A stretch of DNA of 64,000 bases from Limonium bicolor (Eukaryota > Streptophyta > Magnoliopsida > Caryophyllales > Plumbaginaceae), in NCBI GenBank assembly GCA_023374045.1, contig CM041777.1, positions 109,829,588-109,893,587 of the forward strand, written 5' to 3'. Under the pieces are notes generated by a model that saw only the letters and a program-made list of their open reading frames with translations, was not told the DNA's origin and searched no databases. Of this stretch, positions 1 to 10,100 are shown piece after piece. How positions within the stretch are numbered: the stretch's first letter is position 1; each line of letters begins with the position of its first letter. The position numbers and the translations under genes are program-made.

Positions 1-92
1 AGAAGAGCAGCAACCGTCTCTACAATCCCTGGGGTAACAGGGTCACCACCGCCCCCTCTGTCGGCTTCACGGCCTCTAGTACGATTCGACAT
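1..92 (-). CDS. Partial gag N-terminus of a second Ty3/gypsy element
   Basis: Reading the minus strand from an ATG at 90-92, the frame stays open to the window edge (about 30 codons) and begins MSNRTRGREADRGGGG. A Gly/Arg-rich, low-complexity start placed shortly downstream of a tRNA-Met primer site is typical of gypsy gag proteins, which form the virus-like particle. The leader, PBS and LTR follow in the expected order at 93-325, 309-320 and 326 onward. The rest of the element lies outside the window, so intactness cannot be judged. The gag start differs from that of the tandem array, which begins MPPRRANNPPGN, so this is a different family or subfamily. Confidence 0.6.
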   Translation of the reverse strand, partial: MSNRTRGREADRGGGGDPVTPGIVETVAAL

Positions 93-325
93 CTATAATA
101 CAGATTGTCGCATCATTAATCGGTAAATATACCATAAAAATTTAGTAGATATTGGATTTCTATAAAGGTTAAAAGGTATACGCGTATTGCGTTTACTAAA
201 CATAATGTCATTTAACGAGTCATCTCGTACCTCACAGACGTATCCCGTGTTTCCCAATCCTAGGCTCACTGTCTTAATCTTAGTATCTCGTCATCAGAGC
301 GGTACTCTGCTCTGATACCACTTTT
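93..325 (-). other. Leader between PBS and gag of the left gypsy element
   Basis: This untranslated stretch separates the gag ATG at 92 from the LTR edge at 326. It contains the primer binding site at 309-320 and no convincing coding frame. Confidence 0.55.
309..320 (-). other. Primer binding site, initiator tRNA-Met type
   Basis: On the minus strand this reads TGGTATCAGAGC, the standard plant iMet primer site. It lies 5 bases from the LTR edge (TG at 326 on the plus strand), the same spacing as in the tandem array. Confidence 0.85.
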
Positions 326-2030
326 TGTAACACCCTCTTGGTAATCACATCTCACAACGGAAGTATAACAGTAAATATCCTTACACGGGTGTCACATGCA
401 ATTACTCGCCCATGCGAGTAAAGAAGCAGAAACGAAATATAGTAATTAATAACGATAATAATAAAACTCCACAGTGATAACGAGATACCATCCTATACAT
501 CATGCTAAGTCCAAAATCATACCGACGACAAGTGAGCGTCTAACCGTTCCCAAATATATACAACATCGTCATAGTGTGAACTAAAGTCTACATAATACAA
601 TACGAAGTCTCGTGCGGTAATAAAAAACAAAATCCCTATCTACCCAGGTCCCACACTTCGGCTTCAGCGTGATCAACAACCTGCAAAACGCCGTGGAGGC
701 TCAATGATAAACGCTGAGTATGATAGGTATGTATTTGGACCCTATTGGTCGCTTAAGTCGTTATAACCGTCTTTGCATTAGATTTGTTACATGTTGTACC
801 GGTTTACAATGTATAATGAATACTGTAAAAGACATAATTAAACACACAACATTCACTACAATACACACTCATCATTTATATCAACGGGAATAAATTTGAA
901 TGCGGTAGAACGCGCAATCACTTTTAATGATCGATATACATTATTACAACCGACCTCTCAAGCCCTCACATACCATCGTATTATAATTAACACTATTGGG
1001 TGTCAAGTTAGGTCAACCCGAAATAACTCACATGGACATTTGTCCCACGTACACACAAAGGTGCTCATCATGCCAAGGATCAGGAGATCCCGGGACTTTC
1101 ACTTTTCCTTTTTAAAGGCGCCCTTAAATGGCCGGAGCTGGTACCAATAGTAGTACACTCTGCCTGGCGATCTATGTAGGTTCATCAGGATTTAACAAAA
1201 GAAAACCCGATCTGGGTGTTAACTCTAGTGATCACTATGCTCAACCAATAGCCAATGACTAAATAGGTTTATATATCAACATACTCACCAACTGTCCATC
1301 ACTTGATTAATTTTAATCAATTACCTAAAGTACAGTCTTAGGTCTGGAGAATTCATTTATTACTTAGCTGCCGTGAGGGTCTTATGCATACCTAGAAATA
1401 ATCTAGGTCGTATTCATGTTTGAGATCCATGCTCTAGAGACCGACATAGTCGTGTCTCGTACCTAAGTGTTTTACTTAGGTTAATATGTATATATTTATA
1501 CTAAGTGTATTATATTAAGTAACAACAGTGTCATCACATTGCTTGTATGTGTATGTTTGTATAAGCCGATCTATAGTCGACGTAATATTAGTCCGAAAGG
1601 ACGTTCACGTACAATAGTAATAATGCGATAATAGCAAACAGATATAAGGTTCAAACCACACATACATGCATATAGCACACACATAAAATTGTTAAAACAA
1701 ATCAATATCGTCAGAACCCGAGGAAGCCCTCAGGACAATTCAGACCAAAAGTGTTCACATACCGTACACCACAGACCAATGATGCGCAAAACCCTAAGCT
1801 CGTCTAGCGCCTTTGTCTAACGTACGAATTAATATATTAATATCACTATGAGTCAATCCACATGACTAATTAAACTTGGTATATCTGAATAACGCTAATA
1901 ATCCTGACATTTCATCCCCGAATTTCAACAATTAGTTGGTTCGGATTTTCGTTACGTTAAACTCGTTACTCGTAGTAATTACTAACGTTCGGGTTTAACT
2001 AAATAAGTCGGTTTATATAAAACGTCATAG
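326..2030 (-). repeat. 5' LTR of the left gypsy element (right limit uncertain)
   Basis: The LTR edge at 326 is fixed by TGTAACACCC next to the PBS, so in element sense the LTR ends GGGTGTTACA. The outer end of the LTR cannot be placed because the partner LTR is outside the window and no target duplication can be compared. I put the limit where base composition becomes strongly AT-rich; it is only a guess. Small ORFs inside show no family resemblance. Confidence 0.45.
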
Positions 2031-3100
2031 TTCGTAGTATCTCCCAATGTTGGGATTTATACCATTATATCCCATGATATTTATAAGTATACAGATATAC
2101 ATCTATGTTCAAACTTATGTATATAATCTAACCAAATCGGTTGCACATAGAAGTATATATTTATTACCTATAGTTGCATGTATACATGCAACGTTAATTC
2201 ATATGATATTGCCATTTCATTATTCATTTTTATACATTGTATTATACAACTCATTAACATTGTAACAAGTTACATTTAAATTCAAAACCTTACAACTTTA
2301 TAGTTTATAAACTATACCAACGTAATAACACTCACTTACCATTTAATATTATATGGTTTCCAACCATACTATATAATTGTTTATACATGTATAGCTTGCG
2401 CATTATATATATATACTTAAGTTTCATGTATTATAAAATCCTCATATTATATGTTACATTTTATCATCTTATATGAGATGATTATTCTCATTAATTGTAT
2501 TATATTGTACAACTTATATTAAGGTTTCTATCTTAATATTATGTAACACTTATGTTATATAACAACAACTCCTAAGGTTTATTTATTATACACCTTAGTT
2601 TATAATTCCCATTTATTCATTACTTGTCACATTATTTCATGTGCATATTATTAATTGTACTAGTTCCATTTTAATCACATTAATATTATATAGTTATTAT
2701 AACATTTATAACATTATAGACTATAGTCTAAAAATTCATTTCTTAACACCTAATATTTGCGCAATAGTCCATAAGTCACATAAATTATATTTTGACTCCA
2801 TGTCTTATACAACATTACAATTTATATCCTTATATCATATAGTATGATATTTTTATTTCATTATTATTTTAACCTATAGTTTTATAAAAACTATTTTAAT
2901 TGCCAAGAAGGCACTAATAACATAAGTCTGATTTTATCAACCTCCCGTACTTTTCTATTATTACAATATTGCCACCTATTTTATACAATGTTATATATAT
3001 CATATATTATAACATCTTAAACTTTATGACAAATATAACCTATTGTTTTTAATACCAAAAATTTCTGAACATACCCTATGGTCTGTTTTAATTTATTTCT
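2031..3100. other. AT-rich intergenic stretch, nothing recognised
   Basis: The stretch is very AT-rich, with many TATATA and TTATA runs. Short open frames at 2047-2265 and 2641-2847 are Ile/Tyr-rich products of that composition. No repeat boundary, RNA gene or domain was found. Confidence 0.5.
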
Positions 3101-4131
3101 CAGCCTACTAATGTAGGATCGGATGGCTGACTCAAACCAACTCAAGGTGTTACTCTGTGAGATGGCTTGACTCAATCGAACTTACACTTGAGACGTAGAA
3201 ACACTTAGTCGAACTAAGTGCATGGAAGCAGTTGCTCAAGGTAGTAAAGTAAGAGAGACTTAGAGGCGCTAAATGGATTAACACTCGAAAGGTAGAGGGA
3301 CTCTGTGAAACTTAGCAGGATACACAATATAAGTTATTTTATTTCTTGGTCAAAACAAAACAACTTATAATGCCCACTCAGTAGATGATATCTACTTCAT
3401 GGTTTTCACTCACTCACCCAATACAATCTATGATCAGCTCAATGATAAGTGTAGTGAAAACTAGGTCCTAGCTAGAATGACTCTGTCGATATACACAAAC
3501 GAATCTAGTACTTATCTCTCTCTTTCTCTCTCTCAAAAATAGGCGAAGCTTTCTTTAACAAATGCTCTGAATGATTCTCCCTGGAAAGCTGCGATTAGAA
3601 ACGAAATGACAAGTCTCTTATATAGTTGTTTGGATCTGAACGTTGGAGAGAGTCTGTTTCCGAAATTCCAGGGACCAACGACTCTTTCCTTGAATTTCAG
3701 AAGCTGGAGCCAAATTTCGGAAGCTGGAGCCAAGTCTTCTGATTAGTGCCACCTTGAGAGAATTTTGGTCCAAGTCTGAACGTTGATGACCGTTGTAATA
3801 AATGTAGTTGCTGTACTTGCTCCTTAATTTTCGTAACTGCTGACGGACTCTCTCGAATTATAAGAAAGTCAAGGCTTTGGATTATGCTCACATTTTGCAT
3901 GAATTTCAGCCCAAGGATGATAGTTGGTGACTGTTATGGTTTAGTAGACGTTGACCCTTGAATTTTGTAACTGATTGATGAATTCACATGGATGGACTCC
4001 CTCGCTCTTTCGTTAAGGACAGAGAGACTCATTCAATCTTTCAAGGTTGACTGACTCTGTCTTTTTTTGAGAAGTGTGATTAACTCATTTGATCTGGTTG
4101 ACTATCTCAGCAACACCTTCATACTCCAACA
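3101..4131 (-). repeat. Probable Ty1/copia LTR, minus strand
   Basis: On the minus strand the segment begins TGTTGGAGTATGAAGG at 4131, a start common among plant copia LTRs of the SIRE/Maximus type. It contains a TATATAAG promoter box at 3617-3624. The right-hand neighbour on the plus strand has the GATGATAGCAAAA and purine-run sequence usual just before such a 3' LTR. The left limit is not defined; about 3100 is where the GC-richer text begins. Frames at 3533-3733 and 3697-3900 lie inside the LTR and are not believed coding. Confidence 0.45.
3617..3624 (-). promoter_or_regulatory. TATA box of the copia-like LTR
   Basis: The minus strand reads TATATAAG, followed downstream by a pyrimidine-rich segment (3510-3535 on plus is CT-rich). 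The position about 510 bases into the LTR fits a U3 promoter. This is inference from motif and place only. Confidence 0.35.
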
Positions 4132-4876
4132 GTTTATCCCTTGTTGTTGATGATAGCAAAACTATTTTGTGAATCCCGAATGAGTCAATCTGCAAAACAA
4201 GATAAGAGCAAAAAGAATTTTGGGGAACCGACCCTGTCCAAGTTCCCCCTTAATTACAGCATAGATTGAGTAACTTGTTAGAGTTCCCCTTGAATCGATG
4301 AGCACAATTTGGCAAACCACAACCTATTAAGAGAGATTGGAAGAAGGGAATATATGACTAAGTTAAGAAAACTGCAACCAACATGATCTAGTACCAACAG
4401 AGTAAAAACGAAACAGAATATCCAAACTTCACCTAAGACCTAGTCGCACAGAGACAAAGTCAATCCAGAACATAACCAGAGTGACCCGTTCATAGAGAGA
4501 CGAGATTCACTACTTCCCCCTTTTTGCTATCATCAGTAAGGGAACTTTGCAACAGAGTCTAAGTCAATCCATACATTAAAAACAAATAGACTGTATCCAT
4601 AATGCAAACATACTCATGGACGACAAGGGGCAAGAAGTATTGTCATATTTCACAATACCTTCATTGCCACATACTCACAACTTGTAATGATCCCTGTTGC
4701 ATTGCATTATAGTTTTGAAGACTTTATAGCTCTATATTTGCAATTCATAGATATTTAACAAGTTAAGCACACAAGGATGTCTCCATCCCCTATAATTTTC
4801 TCTCACCCATGTAACAGCTTTGGGTCAACTTTCCCAGGTTTCGCACCCTTAGGAGTTAGGTGATGAAGCACCCTTA
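4132..4876 (-). mobile_element. 3' internal remnant of the copia-like element
   Basis: Next to the LTR edge at 4131 lies a GATGATAGC / purine-run sequence, and a second similar motif (minus strand TGATGATAGCAAAAAGGGGG) is at about 4514-4536. Both resemble the untranslated 3' part of SIRE-type elements. No reverse transcriptase or integrase motif is left. The gypsy array abuts the segment at 4877, so the rest may have been cut off by array formation. Confidence 0.35.
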
Positions 4877-5327
4877 TGTAACACCCCCAAACACTGGCCT
4901 AGGAGTTAGGGGTATTACACGCCGCGTATTATTACATAATAACGCAAGGCTCTAAAAGAACGAACTTAAACACATATTCAAATAAGGCCCAAAACAGAAT
5001 ACTTAAACAAAGTATAACCACAATGAAGTCTTAACACCTCAAAAGGTTTTACAGAACCCACCAAACGTATAACAGAAACGGAAGCTAACAAAAGGCCCAA
5101 AGGCTCAAATCCGAATACAAAGTCTCAAAAGTAACTAATAATGAAACATCTAACTCCAGAGCTGCAAAACGACCTTCACTGATCAATCTGCAATGTTAGA
5201 TAGAAATAGGGGAATGAGCACACAACTATGCCCAGTAGATGACAAACCTCATCAACCAGCATGCTCAAAACGTTTAAGAATGTTATCAAATCAGAAGGAG
5301 TCAAGAGAATCCATAAGCATGTCAGAA

Positions 5328-5720
5328 AACAGAAGCAGAAGTCCACACCATAGGGACTAGACAGAACAGAAAGCTGAAAACAGAGTGGGACACTAGCGAT
5401 CACAGCATACAGACAGAACGAGCAACCAGCTCGTGAACAGAACGAGGAAACCTCACTCGTAAACAGAACAGGTGTAGACACCCGTGAACAGAACGGGGAA
5501 CATCACCCGTGAACAGAAGGATCCTACATAGCGCGCTACGAGACAGCGAAACCAGCCATCCAAAGGCTCAGACACAGAGATAACTAGGTCCCAAAACAGA
5601 AGCTTAAATACAGATAAGCATATGTGCACCAAAGGCACCAGAAAGCTCATAGATAGCTTGGAAATCAGAAGGGGAATCCAACCCCGCAAACAGAAGTCAA
5701 AACGGAGCTCAAACGAGCAA
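5328..5720. repeat. String of short stem-loops in the LTR (shown for LTR 1)
   Basis: Successive short inverted repeats are separated by copies of (A)ACAGAA(C/G). Stems in LTR 1: AGTCC 5340-5344 / GGACT 5354-5358; ACGAG 5418 / CTCGT 5434; ACGAG 5442 / CTCGT 5460; GGTGT 5471 / ACACC 5482; ACGGG 5493 / CCCGT 5510; AGGATCCT 5518-5525; TAGCGCGCTA 5529-5538; AGCC 5554 / GGCT 5568; GTGC 5624 / GCAC 5638; AAGCT 5643 / AGCTT 5659; GGGG 5671 / CCCC 5685; GCTC 5707 / GAGC 5718. All six LTRs carry the same string with small changes. The function is unknown. Confidence 0.75.
5603..5610 (-). promoter_or_regulatory. TATA-like box in the gypsy LTR (LTR 1 copy)
   Basis: The minus strand reads TATTTAAG, a plausible TATA variant about 1450 bases into the LTR. 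If used, transcription would start near 5575 and the long palindromes at 5743-6120 would lie just upstream. The motif is kept in the other LTRs (for example 12402-12409). No experimental support exists. Confidence 0.3.
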
Positions 5721-5742
5721 GTTATGGCCAAAACAGTAGCCT

Positions 5743-6120
5743 GTCCGAACTTGTGTCCGGACATCAATGTTCGGACACAAGTCGAGACTCAGAGGCAAAA
5801 TCAGACAGATGTCCGAACTTGTGTCCGGACTTCAAAGTTCGGACACAAGCGAACCTTAAAACAGAAGAAGAGCAGAGGTGTCCGAACATCCAAGTTCGGA
5901 CGGATGTTCGGACATTCTTCGGAAACAGAACGGAGAGTCCGAACTTGTGTCCGGACATCCAATGTTCGGACACAAGTCGAAGCCAAAATCAGAGAATGCA
6001 GAAGCTGTGTCCGAACTTCAAAGCTCGGACGGAAGTTCGGACACAGCGAAGATTTTCAAAAGATTAAGCGCAGAAGGGCATGTCCGAACTTCAAAGCTCG
6101 GACGGAAGTTCGGACATGCC
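5743..6120. repeat. Six long TCCGAAC palindromes in the LTR (LTR 1 copy)
   Basis: Six hairpin-capable inverted repeats share the core TCCGAAC/GTTCGGA. Arms: 5750-5762 with 5769-5781; 5818-5830 with 5837-5849; 5879-5891 with 5902-5914; 5944-5958 with 5962-5976; 6004-6019 with 6032-6047; 6077-6092 with 6105-6120. The third, fifth and sixth have perfect arms of 13, 16 and 16 bases; the others have one mismatch. Equivalent blocks occur in LTRs 2-6 (starting near 12544, 16347, 23154, 29966, 36770). Units 1, 2 and 4 form one subtype and 5 and 6 another, so they probably arose by duplication. Confidence 0.85.
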
Positions 6121-7060
6121 GAAAACCTCAGAAATCAGAAGCGAATTCAAACGAACAGAGGCACAAAAACCAATCCAAATCAACACACACATTTACAAAA
6201 CAACCTTGGGGGTTTAATCCATTGAAAAGGCATTAAACAGACATAAGACACACACCAACACAGGATCAAATCAATTAACTGGTAGAATCCAAACTCCCCA
6301 AGGCTGAACACACGGATCGAATCCGAAAGCCACCTACCTCAAATACAGCAGAGACGAGTCACAATCTGAACAGCAGAGCTCGAATCCAAGCAGATACCCA
6401 AACGCAGACCGGAAAGCAATGCCAACCCTCTAACTGAATACAATTGCAATCCCAAATCAGAAACGCAACCAAAACCCCGAAACTGAAACTGTAACCTGAA
6501 CGGGAATACTATTCTCACCTGAATTCTGACAGTAGGACAACGGATTCGCGGACGACGCCCACAGTAGAAGAGAATTGACTGAGAATGCGAAATCGCCACT
6601 GATTCACAATCAGATTGCAAAGGGGAATTAGAAAGCAAACACTTCAGAAACCATAGAACCGAAGAAGGCTAACTTCTATACCTTAAATTGAACAGGAACG
6701 CAACGAAGAGAATGGGTCCACAGCAGAGGCTCGAATCTTCAAACCGGCACAGCAACTCTTACAGATCGAGAAGGCAAGAAAATGCAGAGAGGAGTTGAGA
6801 GAGAGAGAGCGTCTCAGCAGATGAAACTGATCGGGGAATTAGAAAGTGAGAGCGTGGTGAGGAACGTGGTTAGGGAAGTAATTAAGGATGATTTAATAAG
6901 AAATAATATTAGGCTCTCACCAGAAAATCAATTGAGGAAGGAAAAGACTTCTTCGTCCCCAGCTTAATTAGAATGGACTTCCTTGTCCTGAATAATGAGA
7001 TAAGCCACTTAAAATAAGATGGTGATGAAATAAATTATGACCAAAACTTGGGTTATAACA

Positions 7061-7078
7061 TCACCTCCCCCTTAAAAG
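7061..7078 (-). other. Polypurine tract, copy A
   Basis: The minus strand reads CTTTTAAGGGGGAGGTGA directly before the LTR 1 start, the usual plus-strand primer for gypsy elements. Confidence 0.85.
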
Positions 7079-7105
7079 AATTTCGTCCTCGAAATTAAAA
7101 CATAC

Positions 7106-10100
7106 CTACTGCTCGAAAAGGGCGGGAACTTAGAACGCACTTCGCTTTCGACCTCCCAGGTCGCCTCCTCCTCGACTGACCCGACCACTGCACCTTCACC
7201 AAGGGCATGGTCTTGCTCCTAAGCTTACGAACATCTCGGGCTAGAATCCTCGAAGGAACTGCCTCGAACGTGAAGTCCTCCCTCAACTGAAGCGGACTGA
7301 AGTCGATCACATGAGATGGGTCCGGAATATACTTCCTCAGCATAGAAACGTGGAACACACTGTGCACTGCTGCTAAAGACGGAGGCAGAGCCAAACGATA
7401 GGCAACCGGTCCGATCCTCTCTAGGATCTCAAAAGGACCCACAAAACGAGGGCTAAGCTTGCCTCTCTTCCCAAAACGAACGACTCCTCGCACAGGAGAA
7501 ACCTTCAGATACACATGATCGCCCACCTCAAACTCTAGAGGTCGTCTCCTGATCGGCGTAGCTCTTCTGGCGACTCTGAGCCACTAGCAAACGCTCCTGA
7601 TAGACTGAATTTTGCCCACAGCATCCTGAACCAAGTCTGGACCAATCACAGCTCTCTCCTTCAGATCATCCCAACAGATGGGTGATCTGCACCTCCTGCC
7701 ATACAAGGCCTCGAACGGAGCCATCCCGATACTGGTCTGAAACTATTATTATAAGCGAACTCGATCAATGCAACGTGCTGATCCCAGCTGCCCCCAAAGT
7801 CGAGTACACACGCCCTGAGCATGTCCTCCAGGACCTGATTCGTCCTCTCTGTCTGCCCGTCTGACTGAGGATGAAGCTGAACTGAAAGACAACTTCGTCC
7901 CCAAAGCCTGATGCAAACTCTGCCAGAATCTGGACACAAACCTCGGATCTCTGTCAGACACAATCGAAGCGGAACCCCATGCAGACGCACTATCTCATCA
8001 ATGTACAACTGAGCCAAGCGGTGCAAACTGAAAGTCTTCCTGACAGGTAGGAAGTGAGCGCTCTTCGTGAGCCGGTCCACAATGACCCAAACTGCATCAA
8101 AACCCCTCGGAGTCTTAGGCAGTCCCATAACAAAATCCATCCCGACGCTCTCCCACTTCCACTCCGGAACGGGAAGAGGCTGAAGCAAACCAGCTGGTCT
8201 CTGATGCTCAGCTTTGACCTGCTGACAGGTCCGACATCTGGATACAAAGTCAGAAATATCTCTCTTCATGTTGCCCACCAGAATGTCTCTCGAAGATCCC
8301 GGTACATCTTCACCCCTCCTGGGTGTACCGAGTACGGAGCTCCATGAGCCTCCTGCATGATCTCACGCCTCAACGCGTCGTCTGCCGGCACACAAACACG
8401 GCCTCTGAACCTCAGGCAGCCATCCTCTGAAACCCGAACTCGGACTCCTGACCAGCAGACAAACTCTCTCTGATCTTACACAGACTGACATCAAGCTCCT
8501 GACTGGCCTTGATCCGGTCGATCAAGGTAGGCTGAACCTGCAGTGCTGCTAACATCCCAGACCTCTCTGGACGGACAACCCAGATACCCATGCGCTGCAA
8601 CTCCTGAGCAGACCTCTCCACACCGACAAAGCACAAACAGTCCCAGACGGACCCCTCCTACTGAGCGCATCAGCAACCACATTCGCCCTACCCGGATGGT
8701 AGAGGATCTCTAAATCATAATCGTGCAACAACTCCAGCCATCTCCTCTGCCTCAAGTTCAACTCCTTCTGAGTGAACAGATACTTGAGGCTCTTATGGTC
8801 CGTATACACCTTGCACGCTGCCCCATACAAGTAGTGCCTCCAAATCTTCAACGCAAAGACCACCGCAGCCAGCTCCAGATCGTGGGTCGGATAGTTCTTC
8901 TCATATGGCTTCAACTGACGAGAGCCATATGCTACTACCTTCCCATGCTGCATCAGAACACATCCAAGTCCCCTATGGGACGCATCACAGAAAACCTCAA
9001 GACCCTCGGTCCCCTCCGGAAGAGTCAAGATCGGCGCAGTAGTCAACCTCTTCTTCAGCTCCAGAAAACACTGCTCGCAGGCATCGCTCCACTCAAACTT
9101 CACATCCTTCTGCAGCAGACGAGTCAACGGAATCACCAACTTGGAGAAGCCCTCCACAAACTTGCGATAGTAGCCCGCTAGTCCAAGGAAGCTACGAATA
9201 TCCCCAACATTAGTAGGCTGGCCCACTCAGTAATAGCTCGAATCTTCTCCGGGTCCACGGAGATACCATCCTTGGAGACCACATGTCCCAAGAATACCAC
9301 CTGATCTAGCCAGAACTCGCACTTCTTCAGCTTCGCATACAACTCGTTCTCCCTCAGAGTCTGGAGAACGGTCCTCAAATGCTCCTCGTGCTCCTCAGCA
9401 CTCTTGGAATACACCAAGATGTCATCGATGAAAACTACAACGAACTGGTCCAAAAACGGCTTGAAGACTCTGTTCATCATATCCATAAATACTGAAGGCG
9501 CATTCGTCAACCCGAATGGCATCACTAGGAACTCGTAGTGTCCATAACGAGTCCTGAAAGCGGACTTAGGCACGTCGTCTGCCTTAATCCTCAGCTGATG
9601 ATATCCCGACCTCAGATCGATCTTCGAAAACACCTTAGCTCCTGCTAACTGGTCGAACAAGTCGTCTATGCGCGGGAGAGGATACCTATTCTTAATGGTA
9701 ACCTTGTTGAGCTCCCTGTAGTCAATGCACAACTGCATACTACCGTCCTTCTTCTTTACAAATAGCACTGGCGCTCCCCAAGGCGACACACTCGGGCGAA
9801 TGAAGCCCTTATCCAGCAGCTCCTGCAACTGGACCTTCAGCTCCTTGAGCTCAGCAGGCGCCATACGGTATGGGGCCTTCGAAATGGGCTGAGTCTCAGG
9901 TGCGAGCTCGATCGAGAACTCCACCTCTCTGACAGGGGGAAGCCCAGGTACATCATCCTGGAACACATCTGGGAAGTCTCTGACCACTGGAATCTCCTCC
10001 AACTTCGCATCCTTGCGAACCTCAGGGATGTAGCACAGATATCCCTGGCATCCTTTCCTCAGAAAACGGAACGCCTGCATAGCTGATATGACTGGCGGCG

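Larger units (their letters stand above)
4877..7060 (-). repeat. LTR 1 (outermost 3' LTR of the array)
   Basis: This is the 2184-bp LTR closing the array on the left. Its right edge meets the purine tract of copy A at 7061. The variable stem-loop at 5340-5358 has loop acaccatag, nearly the same as in LTR 6, the other outermost LTR. Copy-specific small differences include loss of the T in the second palindrome (5849-5852). Confidence 0.93.

Noticed and set aside
2047..2847. Hydrophobic Ile/Tyr-rich small ORFs as membrane peptides
   Set aside because: Base composition of the AT-rich stretch explains them; no start context or conservation.
4849..4912. Shared TAGGAGTTAGG in the left flank and LTR start as an integration microhomology
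   Set aside because: Eleven bases about 50 bp apart could be chance and the position does not fit the LTR edge.
5622..6236. Plus-strand frames of 100-205 codons with repeated VRT/CPN units in every LTR
   Set aside because: They are translations of the TCCGAAC palindromes, occur in several frames and both strands, and change frame between LTR copies.
6782..6967. Plus-strand frame MQRGVERERASQQ in the LTRs
   Set aside because: It runs antisense to the element, is GA-rich, and its end varies between copies by indels; no known family.
8723..9181. Plus-strand frames of about 150 codons opposite RNase H and protease in each copy
   Set aside because: They are antisense shadows of the pol gene; they have no domain features and follow pol codon structure.
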